Of a stretch of 64,000 nucleotides of DNA, positions 54,288 to 61,164 are shown piece by piece. The notes below the pieces were generated by a model. The model worked only from the letters and a program-made list of their open reading frames with translations. It was not told the origin of the DNA and did not search any database. The DNA lies in assembly GCA_910577115.1 (NCBI GenBank), contig CAJTMC010000009.1, positions 39,146 through 103,145 of the forward strand, read 5' to 3'. This stretch comes from an uncultured Lachnospiraceae bacterium. Lineage in GTDB: Bacteria; Bacillota; Clostridia; Lachnospirales; Lachnospiraceae. Each line of letters opens with the position of its first letter. Position 1 is the first letter of the stretch. A program made the translations under genes and the position numbers.

Positions 54288-55697
54288 ATGCTTTTTCCAA
54301 GTGAAGTTTTTATATTTGTATTTTTGCCGGTGGTGCTTGTGGTTTACTATGCACTGCTTCGGAAGACAAAAGCGCTCAAAAATGTGTTTTTGCTGCTTGC
54401 AAGCCTGTTCTTCTACGCATGGGGCGAGCCGGTGTATGTGTATTTGATGATGGCGAGTATTGTCTTTAACTGGTTTATGGGGCTTTTGGCAGACCGCTTT
54501 CGCGAAAAAAAATGGATATCCGTACTGACACTCGTGGTTCTTGTGGCAGTGAATATCGGTGTGCTGGGGTGGTACAAATACAGTGAATTTACGGTGCTGC
54601 AGATCAACCGTTTTCTGCATACCAGCATTCCTGTGCCGGTTGTGCCGCTGCCGATTGGCATTTCCTTCTTTACGTTTCAGGCGATGTCCTATGTGATTGA
54701 TGTGTACAGGAAACGCGGGAAGGTGCAGAAAAATCCGTTAAATGTCGGGCTTTACATTGCGCTTTTTCCACAGCTCATCGCAGGGCCGATTGTGAGGTAT
54801 GAGACGATTGCGGAGCAGATTGGGCATCGCGTGGAGAACTTCAAGGATTTTTCGGCAGGTGTTACACGTTTCTGCGTAGGGCTTGCCAAAAAAGTGCTGA
54901 TTGCAAACAACATGGCGTTAGTAGCTGACAATGCCTTTGGACTGATTATTGGCGGTGAATTTCAGGGATCGGCAGGTATGGCATGGCTTGGCGCAATTGC
55001 TTATACCTTTCAGATTTTCTTTGACTTTTCGGGATATTCGGATATGGCAATTGGATTGGGACAAATGTTCGGTTTTCATTTTGAGGAAAACTTCCGTTAT
55101 CCCTATATTTCAAAGACGGTTTCAGAATTTTGGAGACGCTGGCATATCTCTATGCAGACATGGTTTCGGGATTATGTATACTTTCCGCTGGGGGGAAGTC
55201 GTGTTTCCCTTCCGAGGCATATATTCAATTTGTTCGTGGTTTGGCTGCTTACCGGAATTTGGCATGGTGCGAACTGGACGTTTATCGCGTGGGGCTTGAT
55301 GTACTTTGTGATACTGGCCTTTGAGAAGCTGACAGGACTTTCCAAAAAGGAATACTGGTGGGGACATATCTATACAATGCTGCTTGTCATTATCGGTTGG
55401 GTTATTTTCCGATCGACCGGCATGGGTAATGCCTTCCTCTATATCAAAGCGATGTTTGGAATCGGCGCAAAGGGACTTGTTGACAAGGCGGTGTGGGCAT
55501 ATATCGCGCAGAACTGGATATACTTTATTTTTGCAATAATAGGAAGCGCGCCGCTTATGCCCTGGATTGACAACAGGCTTCGGACAAACAGGGCATGGCA
55601 GACAGTGTATGCCGCAGGGCTTGTGATTTGCCTTGTTGTCAGTGTATCATTTATCAGCAATAATGCCTATAATCCATTTATTTATTTTGATTTTTAA
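54288..55697 (+). CDS. MBOAT family O-acyltransferase (AlgI/DltB-like)
   Basis: 469 residues with ten or more spans. YYALLRKTKALKNVFLLLAS near the start, FPQLIAGPIVRYETI near residue 162 and the catalytic His in LTGIWHGANWTFIAWG near residue 321 fit AlgI-type MBOAT enzymes, which pass acetyl groups through the membrane to a surface polysaccharide with the help of an AlgJ/AlgX partner. That partner seems to be the next gene. ATG 54288 follows TAGGAGG. Which glycan is modified is not shown. Confidence 0.88.
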   Translation: MLFPSEVFIFVFLPVVLVVYYALLRKTKALKNVFLLLASLFFYAWGEPVYVYLMMASIVFNWFMGLLADRFREKKWISVLTLVVLVAVNIGVLGWYKYSEFTVLQINRFLHTSIPVPVVPLPIGISFFTFQAMSYVIDVYRKRGKVQKNPLNVGLYIALFPQLIAGPIVRYETIAEQIGHRVENFKDFSAGVTRFCVGLAKKVLIANNMALVADNAFGLIIGGEFQGSAGMAWLGAIAYTFQIFFDFSGYSDMAIGLGQMFGFHFEENFRYPYISKTVSEFWRRWHISMQTWFRDYVYFPLGGSRVSLPRHIFNLFVVWLLTGIWHGANWTFIAWGLMYFVILAFEKLTGLSKKEYWWGHIYTMLLVIIGWVIFRSTGMGNAFLYIKAMFGIGAKGLVDKAVWAYIAQNWIYFIFAIIGSAPLMPWIDNRLRTNRAWQTVYAAGLVICLVVSVSFISNNAYNPFIYFDF

Positions 55698-55757
55698 ATT
55701 CGGACAATTTAGAAATTTTGAAGTGGAATACGGGTGTACGCGCACAGATGGGAGCAA

Positions 55758-55816
55758 GAGTGAGAGATTTATCTTTCACTCATAAGTTTGTGTAACCACA
55801 AACTTGCAGGTTGTGG
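55758..55816 (+). repeat. Tandem-hairpin intergenic element, copy I
   Basis: Hairpin 1 is GAGTGAGAGAT/ATCTTTCACTC (55758-55768, 55771-55781), one G-U pair. Hairpin 2 is AAGTTTGTG/CACAAACTT (55784-55792, 55797-55805), loop TAAC. GCAGGTTGTGG follows; CCACAA (55796-55801) could instead pair with TTGTGG (55811-55816), an alternative fold next to the SD. Confidence 0.72.
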
Positions 55817-55833
55817 CTGCATGGAGGTTATAT

Positions 55834-56973
55834 ATGAAGAACAGAGAGAAATGGATCACGATTGCTTTTTTGATATTCATTCTTGTCATACCGGCTGTAA
55901 CTGTAGTGCGGAATATGATGCCGCAGACAAAACAGGAACTTACCGATGAGGAAAAAGCAATTCTTGAGAATAACGGAACGAATGCAGGCGGGGAAAATAC
56001 CGGAGAGAATGAGGCGCAGACCGATGAGGCAGCACAGCCTGCGCCCACAGAGGAAACGGCATTTACGCAGCTGCAAAACAAAATTGATTATTTTACGGAC
56101 AGTCTTTTTGGCAGGACGAAACTGATTGCATTTAATGCAGGCCTTACATCACTGCTTACAGGCGGAACTTATATTGAGTCGACACAGGTGCTTATGGGAA
56201 AGAACAATATGCTGTTCTATAAAACCGAGCTTGATGGGCATCCGCCTGTATGGGATTACATGGGCATCGACCATTTTTCGACGCAGCAGCTTGAGGCGAT
56301 TGCGGCAAACCTTGTGGCGACAAAGGCGCATCTTGAATCGAAAGGGATTGCGTTTTATGTGATGTGTATGCCCAATAAGGAGATTGTGTATGAGGAAAAT
56401 ATGCCTGACACGATTGCAAGAGTGAGCGAGGTGTCAAGAGGTGTTCAGCTTGCAGAGTATATGAAGGAAAATACAGATGTGACGTTTGTCTATCCAAAGG
56501 ATGCGCTGATTGAAAAAAAGAAAGATGCGCAGCTCTATTATCTGACCGATACGCATTGTAATCAGAAAGGCTCCTTTGTGGCGATGCAGGCGTTTTTTAA
56601 GGAAGTGTACGGAACCTGCGCAGAGCTTGACGACGTTGTGTTTGAAACGGGTGCGACGGATTATGTGGGCGATCTTGCGTATATTGCAGGGTTAGCGGAC
56701 AAGTTTAATATCGACACCGTATATGCCTTTCAAAGGGCATCGGCGGACGAAGCGCAGTATCATGATCAGGTGCTTTTGTTTGTTGGCGATTCCTTTGGCG
56801 GCTTTTTGTCGGCAGTGTGTAAGGGGTACTACAAGGAGGTACACTGGGAGCATCCCGATAAATTTGAATACAGCATGTATGAGGAGTACCAGCCGGACGT
56901 TGTGATTTTTGAGCGTGCGGAGCGTTACTGTCATCAATTTGAAGAGCCGGTTTTGATCAATGCATATGAATAA
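55834..56973 (+). CDS. AlgJ/AlgX-like SGNH-fold acetyltransferase partner
   Basis: 379 residues. A signal anchor near residues 8-26 and an acidic linker precede an AlgX/AlgJ-type domain with FYKTELDG, FYVMCMPNKEIVY near residue 177, the D-x-H pair in YYLTDTHCNQKGSF near residue 239 and the Ser motif LFVGDSFGGF near residue 316. These are the catalytic residues for O-acetyl transfer outside the membrane. With the MBOAT gene before it, it forms a likely two-protein acetylation system. ATG 55834 follows GGAGG by 7 bases. Confidence 0.82.
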   Translation: MKNREKWITIAFLIFILVIPAVTVVRNMMPQTKQELTDEEKAILENNGTNAGGENTGENEAQTDEAAQPAPTEETAFTQLQNKIDYFTDSLFGRTKLIAFNAGLTSLLTGGTYIESTQVLMGKNNMLFYKTELDGHPPVWDYMGIDHFSTQQLEAIAANLVATKAHLESKGIAFYVMCMPNKEIVYEENMPDTIARVSEVSRGVQLAEYMKENTDVTFVYPKDALIEKKKDAQLYYLTDTHCNQKGSFVAMQAFFKEVYGTCAELDDVVFETGATDYVGDLAYIAGLADKFNIDTVYAFQRASADEAQYHDQVLLFVGDSFGGFLSAVCKGYYKEVHWEHPDKFEYSMYEEYQPDVVIFERAERYCHQFEEPVLINAYE

Positions 56974-56978
56974 CAGGA

Positions 56979-57009
56979 AAAACGACCGCACATTTCGTAC
57001 GGTCGTTTT
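56979..57009 (+). terminator. Terminator of the dapF-MBOAT-AlgX-like cluster
   Basis: AAAACGACCG (56979-56988) pairs perfectly with CGGTCGTTTT (57000-57009), 11-base loop. With A on one side and T on the other it may also serve the opposing gene. Confidence 0.85.
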
Positions 57010-57075
57010 CATATGTTATTTTCAATATTGAAACGGTCTGATTGACAGGGGGCACACCCAAAAGAGCTACATGCA

Positions 57076-57804
57076 CTAATTCTGTTCGGGTTCTTCTTCT
57101 CTGTCTGTTATCAACTGATTTAACATTGCTGTTTGGAGTTCTTCGTCTTCTAATACGTTTTCTTCCGCATCATCTCCAATGCTGTTTTTTTCGTCCTCGA
57201 TTTCGTTCTGTGTTGCCTGCGCTTTCTTGTCCTCAGCGATTGCGCGCATGATCCGGTTTTGATCTTCCGGAGAAAACATCGTAATTGCAATAGATAATTC
57301 GCCCAAATTATCCCTGTTGACCATAAGGGACCCGCCCCCTGATAAAGGAATTGTAAGAACATTCTTTCTATTGCTCATATCACCCAAACAGATTGCATTC
57401 CAATCGGAATTACAGGTAAAGATAACCCCTTTATAATGAATGACACCATCCTGTGCCAGATATTCGTAAGGTACGGAAGGACCTTTGTAGGTTCCGTTAA
57501 TCTTTTCCATAAAATAGTTTCTTTTTGCGGTTTCAGGTTCCAATAAGCTGACAGAAAACGGATCTTTTCGTTCCTCATCCAGTGCCTCCTTGCGTTCTTC
57601 CTGCTCCTCTTTGATTGCGTCTAACGCTTTATCAAATTTACGGATGAGATTGTCCCATTCCTTGCAGGTATAAGACTGGGTGCCGATTGCGAATGTAGGT
57701 TCTGTCTCGCCTGTTTTCAGTTTCTCTGCAATTTCATTTTTTTTGTTACTGATGCATTCCATAAGCTCGGAACGTGTCATTTTGGCAACTGTATTCACTT
57801 CCAT
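57076..57804 (-). CDS. Cytosolic protein of unknown function with acidic tail
   Basis: 242 residues. A helical N-terminus to about residue 85 (RSELMECISNKKNEIAEKLK and a KEEQEERKEALDEERK coiled-coil stretch), a compact central part with SYTCKEWDNLIRKFDKAL and TIPLSGGGSLMVNRDNLGEL, and an acidic disordered end rich in Glu. No signal peptide or membrane span. I do not recognise the family. ATG 57804 follows GGAGGAATTTT on the minus strand, so it should be translated. It faces the AlgX-like gene and has a 469-base gap upstream. Confidence 0.7.
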   Translation of the reverse strand: MEVNTVAKMTRSELMECISNKKNEIAEKLKTGETEPTFAIGTQSYTCKEWDNLIRKFDKALDAIKEEQEERKEALDEERKDPFSVSLLEPETAKRNYFMEKINGTYKGPSVPYEYLAQDGVIHYKGVIFTCNSDWNAICLGDMSNRKNVLTIPLSGGGSLMVNRDNLGELSIAITMFSPEDQNRIMRAIAEDKKAQATQNEIEDEKNSIGDDAEENVLEDEELQTAMLNQLITDREEEPEQN

Positions 57805-57969
57805 AAAATTCCTCCGTTTTTGTTTGTATTTTGCGCATATTTTTTGTAAAACAATTATTTATATAATACATCGTCTGAAAGGAATCACTCGTTTATAGCA
57901 GTTGCACAAATTGACCAATTCAATTGAATATTTGTTGATTGCCGGAATGTTTAACATAAAATTTATGGC

Positions 57970-58015
57970 AAAAATGCACATTATGACACAAATGTCATGT
58001 AAAATGTGCATTTTT
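57970..58015. other. Nested inverted repeat, terminator-like
   Basis: AAAAATGCACA (57970-57980) pairs with TGTGCATTTTT (58005-58015); inside, ATGACA (57983-57988) pairs with TGTCAT (57993-57998). The outer stem ends in A5/T5, so it could terminate on either strand, though no gene ends next to it. Confidence 0.6.
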
Positions 58016-58030
58016 ACCATGAAAACAAAT

Positions 58031-58096
58031 TGTGGATAACTTTGTGGAAATTGTGGTTTCCTTTTGGAATTCAACAATGATTTATTTTGTGGAAAG
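58031..58096. repeat. Cluster of DnaA-box-like TGTGG repeats
   Basis: TGTGGATAA at 58031-58039 is a perfect DnaA box on the minus strand. TGTGGAAAT (58043), TGTGGTTTC (58052) and TGTGGAAAG (58088) are weaker copies in the same direction. Confidence 0.45.
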
Positions 58097-58273
58097 TGTT
58101 GTCAAGCAAAAAAATCAGTCATTTACAATGGGAGACTCCTTGAAAAAACAGTCAAAATTGCACTTTACATAAGACAGCAATGGTTTTGTATCCGTTTTGC
58201 AGGACTTTGGATTTCCGGTAAAGTCAAATTTCAAAAAATTTAATATTTACTTCATTTACGCAAAGATAATAGT

Positions 58274-58717
58274 ATGGTAGGATATAACTATCACAATAAG
58301 AAAACAAAGGACAGTGATGGATTGAAAATGGCAGGGATATTATATGATGCCAGAAAAATCAAGGCATATGAGGGAATGCTTGCGCTTGGGGAGCTTGCAG
58401 GCGAGGATAAGGCATGGTGCGATGCACTGTGGGAGGAGATTATTTTTGACGCAGAGCTTATGGATGAGCTTGTGTTTTATTTGGAAAATCATTCCATTAT
58501 GGACAAAATCAAATGCGAGGGCTATGGACTGACTGATTTGTATATCTGGCAGATGAACAGGTATAATATAATTGGTGATACAGGAAAAAATACGGCGGCA
58601 TGCAACAAGGAAAGAATGGTTCTGCATGCGTTTTATGATATGGCGGCAATGAAGAAAAATCCTGCTGTGTATTTAAAGCGAATGACACTCGGCAGAGGCA
58701 TGGACGAGCAGGCGTAG
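58274..58717 (+). CDS. Small helical protein of unknown function
   Basis: 147 residues from ATG 58274, but TTG 58322 or ATG 58328 (MAGILYDARKIKAYEGM) may be the real start because AAAGGA at 58306-58311 favours them. The protein is helical and acidic, with WCDALWEEIIFDAELMDELV and IWQMNRYN segments; no signal peptide or span. Gene family not recognised. The next gene starts 27 bases after its stop and carries a membrane-associated HAAS-like domain, so the two may act together, as regulator-membrane pairs often do; this is only inference. Confidence 0.65.
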   Translation: MVGYNYHNKKTKDSDGLKMAGILYDARKIKAYEGMLALGELAGEDKAWCDALWEEIIFDAELMDELVFYLENHSIMDKIKCEGYGLTDLYIWQMNRYNIIGDTGKNTAACNKERMVLHAFYDMAAMKKNPAVYLKRMTLGRGMDEQA

Positions 58718-58744
58718 AATGGAGAAAGGAGCATGGCTATTACA

Positions 58745-59215
58745 ATGAACCGCGAAGAATTTTTGAGACAGTTTCGGGAAGCGTTGGAAGGGAAAGTTTC
58801 GGAACAGGTAATCAATGAAAATGCCGCTTATTATAGAAACTATATTAACAATCAGGTAAACAGCGGAAAAAGTGAGAGCGGGGTACTCCATGAGCTTGGC
58901 GATCCGCGGCTTCTTGCAAAGACAATAGAGGAGAGCAGCAGATTTTCCGGCGGAAGGGAAAGCGCGCAGAGAAGCTACAGCGGCAGTTATGGCAATGCGA
59001 CGGATTATCGTCAGGAAACCTATAGCAATGATATGCAAAGAACAGATAGAAAAGTGACAACCATTCCGGCGTGGGTTGTTGCGTTGGTTGGAATCATCAT
59101 TGTCGTGCTTGTGGTTACAGTGGTGTTTAATGTGTTTATGTTTTTTCTGCCGGCGATTCTTGTAGGCTTGGTAGTTCTGTTTGTGTACAGATGGATTCAA
59201 TCCATTTTAAAATGA
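58745..59215 (+). CDS. DUF1700/HAAS-like membrane protein
   Basis: 156 residues. The N-terminal 60 residues (MNREEFLRQFREALEGKVSE, then HELGDPRLLAKTI) follow the DUF1700/HAAS pattern of a short helical domain. A Ser/Tyr-rich linker leads to two membrane spans near residues 103-125 and 127-147. DUF1700 proteins usually work with PadR-type regulators, none of which is present here. ATG 58733 follows GAAAGGAGC directly; ATG 58745 gives the typical MNREEFL start. Two strong terminators follow. Confidence 0.72.
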   Translation: MNREEFLRQFREALEGKVSEQVINENAAYYRNYINNQVNSGKSESGVLHELGDPRLLAKTIEESSRFSGGRESAQRSYSGSYGNATDYRQETYSNDMQRTDRKVTTIPAWVVALVGIIIVVLVVTVVFNVFMFFLPAILVGLVVLFVYRWIQSILK

Positions 59216-59233
59216 AGATAAAACAGGAAAACG

Positions 59234-59275
59234 AAAAACGGATTAAAGCTTCTTAGGGAAGTTTTATCCGTTTTT
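59234..59275 (+). terminator. Terminator after the HAAS-like gene
   Basis: AAAAACGGAT (59234-59243) pairs with ATCCGTTTTT (59266-59275); the inner bases AAAGCTTC and GAAGTTTT extend the stem past one bulge. T follows. Confidence 0.85.
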
Positions 59276-59298
59276 TCAATGCCAATCAGTGTACAATT

Positions 59299-59328
59299 GA
59301 AAAGCAGCTACCGAAGTAGCTGCTTTTC
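59299..59328. terminator. Second, perfect 13-bp terminator-like hairpin
   Basis: GAAAAGCAGCTAC (59299-59311) and GTAGCTGCTTTTC (59316-59328), loop CGAA, a stable tetraloop arrangement. It lies 23 bases after the first terminator. Confidence 0.75.
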
Positions 59329-59636
59329 GTTAAGGGGAGTATAAATAATTAATATATAAGGGTTGTAAAGAGGATTGAAGGAGTATCTCTTTACTGATAT
59401 TATTATAGCAACTATTCATTTAAAGGTCAACATTTTTCAGAAAACAAATTCAACAAACAATAGTTGTCAGTTTTGGGCAGTGTTTCCAAAGTAAACATTA
59501 TATGTAAATTTAATCGTGTGTATAAAAATGTGCATTTTTGCAAATCATAAGCTTGTAGCACGAAGCGGTGCTTATCCGGGAGTACATCCCAAACAAGAAA
59601 AGGGGGAAATCCCCGAAAAATTTTGGAGGTATCATT
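59329..59636 (+). promoter_or_regulatory. 308-base leader region of the Asn-rich gene with several short hairpins
   Basis: No other gene is visible. It contains GTAAAGAG/CTCTTTAC near 59366, AAAAAT/ATTTTT at 59524-59539, AGCAC/GTGCT at 59557-59572 and GGGG/CCCC at 59603-59614, followed by GGAGGT (59625-59630). Three hairpins in a row before the SD hint at a structured 5' UTR; no known riboswitch is recognised. Confidence 0.4.
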
Positions 59637-59825
59637 ATGTCTGGAACAAACAACAACAACGCAAACAACAGCTATCAGAATTCACAGAATTCAAATAACT
59701 CACAGAATTCTCAGAATTCACAGAACGCAAACAACAGCACAAAGAACAACTCAAAGAACAGCTCAGACAGCTATAACAACAGCACAAAGAACAGCTCAGG
59801 CAGCAACAATAATAACAACAACTAA
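59637..59825 (+). CDS. Small Asn/Ser-rich low-complexity protein
   Basis: 62 residues, nearly all Asn, Ser, Gln and Lys (MSGTNNNN, then SQNSQNSQN and KNSSGSNN repeats), no signal peptide. GGAGGT lies 6 bases before ATG 59637, a structured leader precedes it and a 14-bp terminator follows, so it is a real, probably well-expressed gene and not a by-product of repeats. Similar tiny Asn-rich proteins occur in Lachnospiraceae, and the function is unknown. It may be missed by gene finders because of its low complexity. Confidence 0.78.
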   Translation: MSGTNNNNANNSYQNSQNSNNSQNSQNSQNANNSTKNNSKNSSDSYNNSTKNSSGSNNNNNN

Positions 59826-59834
59826 TTGCTGCTG

Positions 59835-59885
59835 ATCAAAAGGGGCGGAAATGTGAAGATGTATTCACATACCGCCCCTTTTGAT
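59835..59885 (+). terminator. Strong nested terminator of the Asn-rich gene
   Basis: ATCAAAAGGGGCGG (59835-59848) pairs perfectly with CCGCCCCTTTTGAT (59872-59885); inside, ATGTGAA pairs with TTCACAT. TTTTCTTG follows. Confidence 0.9.
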
Positions 59886-59914
59886 ATTTTCTTGTAACAG
59901 ATATAGAAAAATAT

Positions 59915-59944
59915 TTGACATCTGTTCATCAGTAAATGTAATAT
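59915..59944 (+). promoter_or_regulatory. Promoter of the RlmL-like gene, likely giving a leaderless mRNA
   Basis: TTGACA (59915-59920), 18 bases, TAATAT (59939-59944). The expected start of transcription, about 7 bases after the -10 box, coincides with ATG 59951. No Shine-Dalgarno sequence precedes this ATG. Confidence 0.6.
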
Positions 59945-59950
59945 ATACCT

Positions 59951-61102
59951 ATGAGAAAATTTGAATTGATAGCCCCATGTCATTTCGGACTTGAGGCAGT
60001 ATTAAAAAAAGAAATTATTGATTTAGGCTACGATGTATCGCAGGTGGAGGACGGACGTGTGACGTTCATCGGCGATGATGAGGCCGTATGCCGCGCCAAC
60101 ATCGGTCTTAGAACGGCTGACAGAATACTCATCAAGGTGGGGAGCTTTCGCGCCGAAACCTTTGATGAGCTGTTTGAAAATACGAAAGCGCTCACATGGG
60201 AGGAGTACATACCGTCAGACGGAAAATTCTGGGTGGCAAAAGCGGCAAGCATCAAGAGCAGGCTGTTCTCACCGTCGGACATACAGTCCATTATGAAAAA
60301 GGCAATGGTGGAGCGGTTAAAACAGGTTTATGGTATCAGTTGGTTTTCGGAGGAGGGAGAGCACTTTCCGGTTCGGGTATTTCTGATGAAAGATATCGTT
60401 ACCGTCGGACTTGATACCACAGGGGAATCCCTGCACAAGAGGGGATACCGGAAGCTTACGGCAAAGGCGCCAATCGCGGAGACACTTGCGGCGGCGCTAA
60501 TTATGTTAACTCCTTGGAGAAAAGACAGAATTTTGCTTGATCCGTTTTGCGGCAGCGGCACGATTCCGATTGAGGCGGCGCTTATGGCGGCAAACATTGC
60601 GCCGGGAATGAAACGCAGCTTTACGGCTGTGCGCTGGGAAAATCTGATTGCAAAGAAGCTGTGGGACGACTGCTATGAGGAAGCGGTTGATTTGGCGGAC
60701 TGGTCCGTAAAACCGGATATCAGCGGTTATGATTTGGATCCGGAAATGATAAAAATTGCAAAACAGAATGCAAAGCTGGCAGGCATGGATAAGCTGATTT
60801 CTTTCGGAGAGCGGGATATCAGCGCGCTTTCCCATAAGGAAAAATATGGTTTTATCATCACAAATCCTCCCTATGGAGAACGACTGGAGGAAAAGTCAGC
60901 AATGCCGGCGCTTTATAAAAAAATAGGTGAGCGGTTTAGAATGCTTGACGCATGGTCGCTTTATCTGATAACCTCTTATGAGGGCGCCGAGAAAGACATT
61001 GGCAGAAAGGCGGATAAAAACCGTAAAATATATAATGGAATGATGAAAACCTATTATTACCAGTTTATGGGTCCAAGACCGCCCAAGCCTGACAGAGGAT
61101 AA
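59951..61102 (+). CDS. THUMP-domain RNA methyltransferase, RlmL/YpsC-like
   Basis: 383 residues. N-terminal THUMP/ferredoxin-like part (FELIAPCHFGLEAVLKKEI, then FRAETFDELFENTKAL) is followed by a SAM-dependent methyltransferase with DPFCGSGTIPIEAALMA near residue 196 and catalytic NPPYGERL near residue 305. Such enzymes methylate N2 of a guanosine in 23S rRNA (G2445 in E. coli). ATG 59951 gives the family N-terminus, although no ribosome binding site is visible and the -10 box ends 6 bases before it. Confidence 0.9.
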   Translation: MRKFELIAPCHFGLEAVLKKEIIDLGYDVSQVEDGRVTFIGDDEAVCRANIGLRTADRILIKVGSFRAETFDELFENTKALTWEEYIPSDGKFWVAKAASIKSRLFSPSDIQSIMKKAMVERLKQVYGISWFSEEGEHFPVRVFLMKDIVTVGLDTTGESLHKRGYRKLTAKAPIAETLAAALIMLTPWRKDRILLDPFCGSGTIPIEAALMAANIAPGMKRSFTAVRWENLIAKKLWDDCYEEAVDLADWSVKPDISGYDLDPEMIKIAKQNAKLAGMDKLISFGERDISALSHKEKYGFIITNPPYGERLEEKSAMPALYKKIGERFRMLDAWSLYLITSYEGAEKDIGRKADKNRKIYNGMMKTYYYQFMGPRPPKPDRG

Positions 61103-61106
61103 ACGA

Positions 61107-61140
61107 TTGTGAACAATTTCACAATAAAAACGTGCAGACT
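61107..61140 (+). repeat. Remnant of the intergenic element, copy J
   Basis: TTGTGAA (61107-61113) and TTCACAA (61118-61124) around CAAT form hairpin 1; GTGCAGACTTTGAAAGGGGG follows with no hairpin 2. The 18-base palindrome also fits the Rex operator consensus, which is noted as an alternative. Confidence 0.5.
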
Positions 61141-61164
61141 TTGAAAGGGGGTATGGCGATAAAA

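Larger units (their letters stand above)
57805..58273. other. 469-base intergenic region with a nested hairpin and DnaA-box-like repeats
   Basis: AT-rich, no gene. A double hairpin at 57970-58015 and four TGTGG-type repeats at 58031-58096 are listed apart. The rest has no fold I can name; the last 60 bases before 58274 are almost only A and T. Confidence 0.6.

Noticed and set aside
53808..54620. Minus-strand open frame of 270 codons across dapF and the MBOAT gene
   Set aside because: Antisense of two well-supported genes; His/Cys-rich composition typical of shadow frames.
57805..58273. Replication origin
   Set aside because: Only one perfect DnaA box, no dnaA, dnaN, rpmH or gyr genes, and no clear unwinding element beyond general AT richness.
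61107..61124. TTGTGAACAATTTCACAA as a Rex (NADH-sensing repressor) operator
   Set aside because: It fits the Rex consensus, but it also fits hairpin 1 of the dispersed element, lies right behind a stop codon and has no promoter around it. Kept only as an alternative.
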